A stretch of DNA of 64,000 nucleotides from Roseiflexaceae bacterium (GTDB lineage Bacteria > Chloroflexota > Chloroflexia > Chloroflexales > Roseiflexaceae). The notes under the pieces were generated by a model. The model was given only the letters and a program-made list of their open reading frames with translations. It searched no databases and had not been told where the DNA came from. The stretch's first letter is position 1. The number at the start of each line of letters is the position of its first letter. The DNA is taken from contig CANFUF010000003.1 in the NCBI GenBank assembly GCA_947450095.1, positions 1-64,000 of the forward strand, written 5' to 3'. Position numbers and translations under genes: made by a program. Positions 60,783-64,000 of the stretch are shown here, piece by piece.

Positions 60783-61676
60783 ATGACAACAACACCTATT
60801 GCCGCTCCCGCAGAAGTGGTTATCCAACGCAAGCCCGCAAATTTGTGGCGCGATGCCGCGATTCGGTTTAGCAAAAACCGCCTCGCGATGGGCGCACTCG
60901 TGATCGTATTCATGTTTTTCTTCATGGCGATTTTTGCTGATTTCATTGCACCAACCGCCTATGATTTCTCGGTTTTGGCAGAAAGCAAGCAATTCCCCAA
61001 TGCGCGCCACTTGCTAGGTACCGACAACGTCGGCCGTGACCAGCTCAGCCGGATTATTTATGGTGCCCGGATTTCGTTGACCATCGGCATTACAGTTCAA
61101 TTAATGGCCGTCGTCGTGGGCGTATCAATGGGATGCGCAGCCGGCTTCCTCGGTGGCTGGGTTGATCAAGTAGTAATGGGTATCATCGAAATCTTCACCG
61201 CTATCCCGCAACTATTGTTTGCCTTGTTTTTGCTTTCGATGTGGGGTGGTGGGTTATTCAATGTAATTTTGGCACTGGGAATCATCGGCTGGATCGAAAT
61301 GTGTCGACTTACCCGCGCCCAGATTTTGTCACTGCGTGAAAAGGAATACATCGAAGCAGCTCGGGCAATCGGTGTACCGACGACCCAGATCGCGCTCCGC
61401 CATTTGTTGCCAAATGCCTTGTCACCATTGATTATTTCGTTCACATTGGGTATTCCGGCGACCATGTTTGCTGAAGCTGGGTTGAGCTTCCTTGGGATTG
61501 GTATCAACGACCCATTGCCAAGCTGGGGCAAAATGGCTGGTCAGTCATCATCATTCATCGAAGTGTACTGGCATTTGGGACTCTTCCCGACGTTGATGAT
61601 TGCCTTGACGATGTTGAGTTTTTCGTTTGTGGGTGACGGTATGCGCGATGCGCTCGACCCCAAGCTCAAGAAGTAA
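60783..61676 (+). CDS. Oligopeptide/dipeptide-type ABC transporter permease (DppC/OppC family)
   Basis: The 297-residue protein has a cytoplasmic start with FSKNRLAMGALVIVF and six helices. Typical OppC pieces are HLLGTDNVGRDQLSRIIYG and the EAA loop EAARAIGVPTTQIALRHLLPN-type (AARAIGVPTTQIALRH). It pairs with the OppB-like protein. It is followed by a weak terminator and a 375-base gap, then the binding-protein gene. The last gene of the present two-permease unit. Confidence 0.93.
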   Translation: MTTTPIAAPAEVVIQRKPANLWRDAAIRFSKNRLAMGALVIVFMFFFMAIFADFIAPTAYDFSVLAESKQFPNARHLLGTDNVGRDQLSRIIYGARISLTIGITVQLMAVVVGVSMGCAAGFLGGWVDQVVMGIIEIFTAIPQLLFALFLLSMWGGGLFNVILALGIIGWIEMCRLTRAQILSLREKEYIEAARAIGVPTTQIALRHLLPNALSPLIISFTLGIPATMFAEAGLSFLGIGINDPLPSWGKMAGQSSSFIEVYWHLGLFPTLMIALTMLSFSFVGDGMRDALDPKLKK

Positions 61677-61696
61677 TCAAGTAGGTTGTATGACTG

Positions 61697-61732
61697 CTCC
61701 TGTACGTGTGTTGTTGATGCGTACAGGAGTTT
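61697..61732 (+). terminator. Weak terminator after the permease genes
   Basis: CTCCTGTACG (61697-61706) pairs perfectly with CGTACAGGAG (61720-61729) around a 13-base loop, followed by a short TTT. It may reduce read-through to the binding-protein gene. Confidence 0.6.
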
Positions 61733-62051
61733 CCCTATACAATGGAATGAATGGAACAGTCGTTCACAAACTGCACAAAAAATCCAGTATAAGTTTGGAT
61801 ATTCTTTCGTTATCATTTGTTTGCTTTTGATAATGAAAAATTAATATGACGTGGTATACTTATTTGCGTGGTAGAATTGCAATATCCCAATTACACTGGT
61901 TATGTTGCAATAAGTGGTTCGGTATTTGCGCAGGATGCGCAACAGTTTGGTCAATCCCCGGGGGTGGGCGGTTCCATTCCCTGGGTTGATATAGACAGTG
62001 CGGTTTATCCCGCAATGTCAGGCGTTATTCGTTTGATGAAGGAGTTCACAG
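61733..62051. other. Promoter and long leader of the binding-protein gene
   Basis: The gap contains an extended -10 box at 61852-61860 and a ~190-base leader with a GCGCA-GGA-TGCGC hairpin at about 61930-61942 and a CCCCGGGG at about 61959. No riboswitch consensus is recognised. Confidence 0.5.
61852..61860 (+). promoter_or_regulatory. Candidate extended -10 promoter of the binding-protein gene
   Basis: TGG plus TATACT (61855-61860), about 190 bases before the start codon at 62052. A TTGATA at 61827-61832 is 22 bases upstream, too far for a standard -35. Confidence 0.55.
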
Positions 62052-63890
62052 ATGTCCTACACGCGACGTAGTGCACGCTGGGCTTTGGTCGTCGTTGCTA
62101 CATGGCTGATCACAGCCTGTGGCGGCGCACCAGCAGCTGCACCCACCGCTGCACCCGCAGCCACCGAAGCCCCGACTGCTCCGTCAGTCATCGATGCGGC
62201 CACGGCCACCCCAGCACCAGTTGAGGCCACCGCCACCGCAGCACCAGCACCAGCTGTCGCAACGTTGAATGGCATCACCTTGCCAGCCGACGCCGCCCCA
62301 GCCGATCAGCAAGTGTATCGCACGTTCTTCAATGCCACCACCACCTTCACCACTGTTGACTTCTTGGTCAGCGTGTACGAAGAGGGCGGCGCCGTCACCA
62401 ACGTGTTGAGCGAGCCATTGATTCGCTTGGACAACAACTTCATGCCCCAACCAGCTGCTGCCCTTTCATGGGAAGCCAATGCTGACGGCACGGAGTGGAC
62501 GTTCCACCTCGACCCCAACCTGAAGTGGAGTGATGGTACGCCGGTAACCGCCGCCGACTACGTATCAACCTTCCAATTCGCTGCCGACAAGACCCATGCC
62601 TGGGACTTCGCTTGGTTCTTCGCCGCCCCCGGCGAAATCAAGAACTGGAGCAAGGTTGGCGCCGGTACCGTTCCTAACGACCAATTGGGCGTCGTTGCCA
62701 AGGACGCGAACACCGTCGTCTTCACCACCGAAACCCCAGCCCCCTTCTTGCCAGCCAAGTTGCTTTACAGCACCCCCTTGCAAAAGGCCGCCTTCGACAA
62801 GAATGGTCCTTTGTACAACAACGATCCCAAGACTTCAGTGTCAAGTGGTCCTTACATCCTCAAGGAATGGACCAAGGGTGAGAAGTTGGTATACGAAGCC
62901 AACCCAACCTACACCGGCAGCAACAAACCCTACATTCAACGTGTAGAGTGCATTGCAGCCAAGCCCGAAACCTTCTTCGCCGGCTACCGCAACGGTGACG
63001 TTGACGCCCTCGGCGGCGAATTCATCGGTGCTGCCGAAACGCAGATCATCGCTGCAGACCCCGAATTGACCAAGCAAGTCACCAAGAATGCCAACGACTT
63101 CCGCACCGACTACTTGTTCTTCGATACGAAGACCAAGCCATTCGACAACCTCAAGGTTCGTCAGGCCTTCTCACACGTCATCGACCGCGACAGCTTGATT
63201 GCCAACATCATTGGACCGAACCAAGCCATTCCGGCCTATTCGTTCTTGATGCCTGGCTTCCATGCCTCAAATTCGAAGGAACTCTCAACCATCCAAAACT
63301 ACGACGTCGCAGCCGCCAAGAAATTGTTGGCCGAAGCCGGGTTCCCAGATGGTAAGGGCTTCCCCAAGATTACCTTGTGGCTCCGTAACGAACCACAAGT
63401 TCGCCAAGATGCCGCTGCCGCTATCGCCGCTTCATTGAAGCAAAACCTCGGCATTGACGTTGAAGTTTCCAACAAGGAACAAAAGACCTTCATGGAAGCC
63501 CTCAACTCAAAGCCGACCAAGATTCAATTCGGTATGGTTTCATACGGTATTGACTTCTTTGACGCTTCGAACATGTTGGGCGTATGGCACAGCGATGGTC
63601 GCCATAACTGGAACAACAAAGATTTCGACAAGTTGGTAGACGAGGCTTCGGCCAGCACGGATACCGCCGGTCGTCTCAAGCAGTTCCAAGATGCCGAGAA
63701 GTTGCTTGTGTCAGATGTTGGTGGTATCTTCTTGTTCCACCGCGTCAACTCAGGCTTGCTCAAGCCATACGTCGTTGGTAAGGCTCTCGAGCCCAACAAC
63801 GCTGGCTTCAATGGTATTCAATGGCCCGGCTTCAGCGCTTATAGCAACGTGCCCGGAACCATGTATATCAACAACACCAAGACCAAGTAG
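62052..63890 (+). CDS. Oligopeptide-type ABC transporter substrate-binding lipoprotein (SBP family 5)
   Basis: The 612-residue lipoprotein captures a ligand outside the membrane and hands it to the OppB/OppC-like channel. It has a signal with lipobox LITAC (C23), an Ala/Pro/Thr linker (about 24-80) and an SBP-5 domain. LEPNLKWSDGTPVTAADYV-like sequence (NLKWSDGTPVTAADYV) is the family signature. Codons are strongly biased to AAG for Lys and to C-ending forms such as TTC and AAC, unlike neighbours, which points to high expression. AAGGAG lies before the ATG. A perfect terminator follows. Ligand not known. Confidence 0.93.
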   Translation: MSYTRRSARWALVVVATWLITACGGAPAAAPTAAPAATEAPTAPSVIDAATATPAPVEATATAAPAPAVATLNGITLPADAAPADQQVYRTFFNATTTFTTVDFLVSVYEEGGAVTNVLSEPLIRLDNNFMPQPAAALSWEANADGTEWTFHLDPNLKWSDGTPVTAADYVSTFQFAADKTHAWDFAWFFAAPGEIKNWSKVGAGTVPNDQLGVVAKDANTVVFTTETPAPFLPAKLLYSTPLQKAAFDKNGPLYNNDPKTSVSSGPYILKEWTKGEKLVYEANPTYTGSNKPYIQRVECIAAKPETFFAGYRNGDVDALGGEFIGAAETQIIAADPELTKQVTKNANDFRTDYLFFDTKTKPFDNLKVRQAFSHVIDRDSLIANIIGPNQAIPAYSFLMPGFHASNSKELSTIQNYDVAAAKKLLAEAGFPDGKGFPKITLWLRNEPQVRQDAAAAIAASLKQNLGIDVEVSNKEQKTFMEALNSKPTKIQFGMVSYGIDFFDASNMLGVWHSDGRHNWNNKDFDKLVDEASASTDTAGRLKQFQDAEKLLVSDVGGIFLFHRVNSGLLKPYVVGKALEPNNAGFNGIQWPGFSAYSNVPGTMYINNTKTK

Positions 63891-63909
63891 TTTCTACTTT
63901 GTCTCGTGT

Positions 63910-63949
63910 GAGAGAAGGTGTTGCTTCGGCAACACCTTCTCTCTTTTTT
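63910..63949 (+). terminator. Rho-independent terminator of the binding-protein gene
   Basis: A perfect 15-bp stem (63910-63924 with 63929-63943) around a TTCG tetraloop is followed by six T residues. It is the strongest terminator in the window, in line with high expression of the gene. Confidence 0.95.
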
Positions 63950-64000
63950 GTGCCAAAATATACAGTACAATGGATGAAACACCCTACCGAGAATCGATAC

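Overview
The window looks like a chromosomal segment of a member of the Chloroflexota, most likely class Chloroflexia (filamentous Chloroflexus/Herpetosiphon-type bacteria). This is an inference from gene content and style, not from a marker such as 16S rRNA: bacterial housekeeping genes (aspS, holA, rpsT, murJ, glgC), a secreted protein ending in the IYMPL-type tail that I associate with Chloroflexota exported proteins, Lgt-like plus TlpA-like gene pairs, long RCC1-repeat and GT-C membrane proteins, and moderate GC. All genes are ordinary bacterial ones. I see no phage, no insertion sequence, no CRISPR array and no rRNA.

Layout. 0-9 kb: the 3' part of aspS, a PduO-type cobalamin adenosyltransferase, a MOSC-domain protein, a divergent pair of exported metal-binding-like proteins, a DUF2231 membrane protein followed by three tandem PlsC acyltransferases, two tiny overlapping membrane ORFs, a DapA-superfamily aldolase and holA. 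9-19.8 kb: rpsT, murJ, a GlgC homologue with an altered active-site loop, a PLP aminotransferase, apaG, a tightly overlapped minus-strand operon (histone-deacetylase fold, PdeM-like phosphoesterase, TlpA-like thioredoxin, Lgt-like protein), and two tandem bacterial TMEM43 homologues. 19.8-27.1 kb (minus strand): an export and tailoring operon consisting of an M14 carboxypeptidase, a membrane-anchored polysaccharide deacetylase, a Wzz-like/Wzm fusion permease, a Wzt-like ATPase and a glycoside-hydrolase lipoprotein. 27.3-27.6 kb: tRNA-Ile(GAT) and tRNA-Ala(TGC).

27.6-48.7 kb (plus strand): a cupin, a small unknown, a ComEC-like channel without nuclease domain, a Pcs-like phosphatidyltransferase, an ABC exporter half with a degenerate catalytic site, two related GT-C-like membrane proteins, two methyltransferases, a Wzx-like flippase, four GT4 glycosyltransferases, a large secreted protein and a third GT-C-like protein. 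Together with the 19.8-27.1 kb block this is a large cell-surface glycan region: nucleotide-sugar glycosyltransferases build the lipid-linked glycan, Wzx or Wzm/Wzt moves it across the membrane, and exported enzymes trim it. 48.8-64 kb: a CAT-anticodon tRNA, a four-gene metabolic operon (formyltransferase, SDR, D-threonine-aldolase/DSD1 family, unknown), a duplicated YggX protein, an ATP-grasp ligase overlapping a 1517-residue RCC1-repeat protein, and an oligopeptide-type ABC transporter (two permeases and a binding protein) preceded by a vestigial copy of the start of a binding-protein gene.

The most notable items are the RCC1 protein with 28 recognisable blades (four times seven) translationally coupled to an ATP-grasp ligase, the fusion of a chain-length-regulator-like domain to an ABC-2 permease, the YggX tandem duplication, the degenerate half-exporter without an adjacent partner, and the relic of a binding-protein gene. 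Promoters throughout repeat an extended -10 pattern, TG-N-TATA(A/C/G)T.
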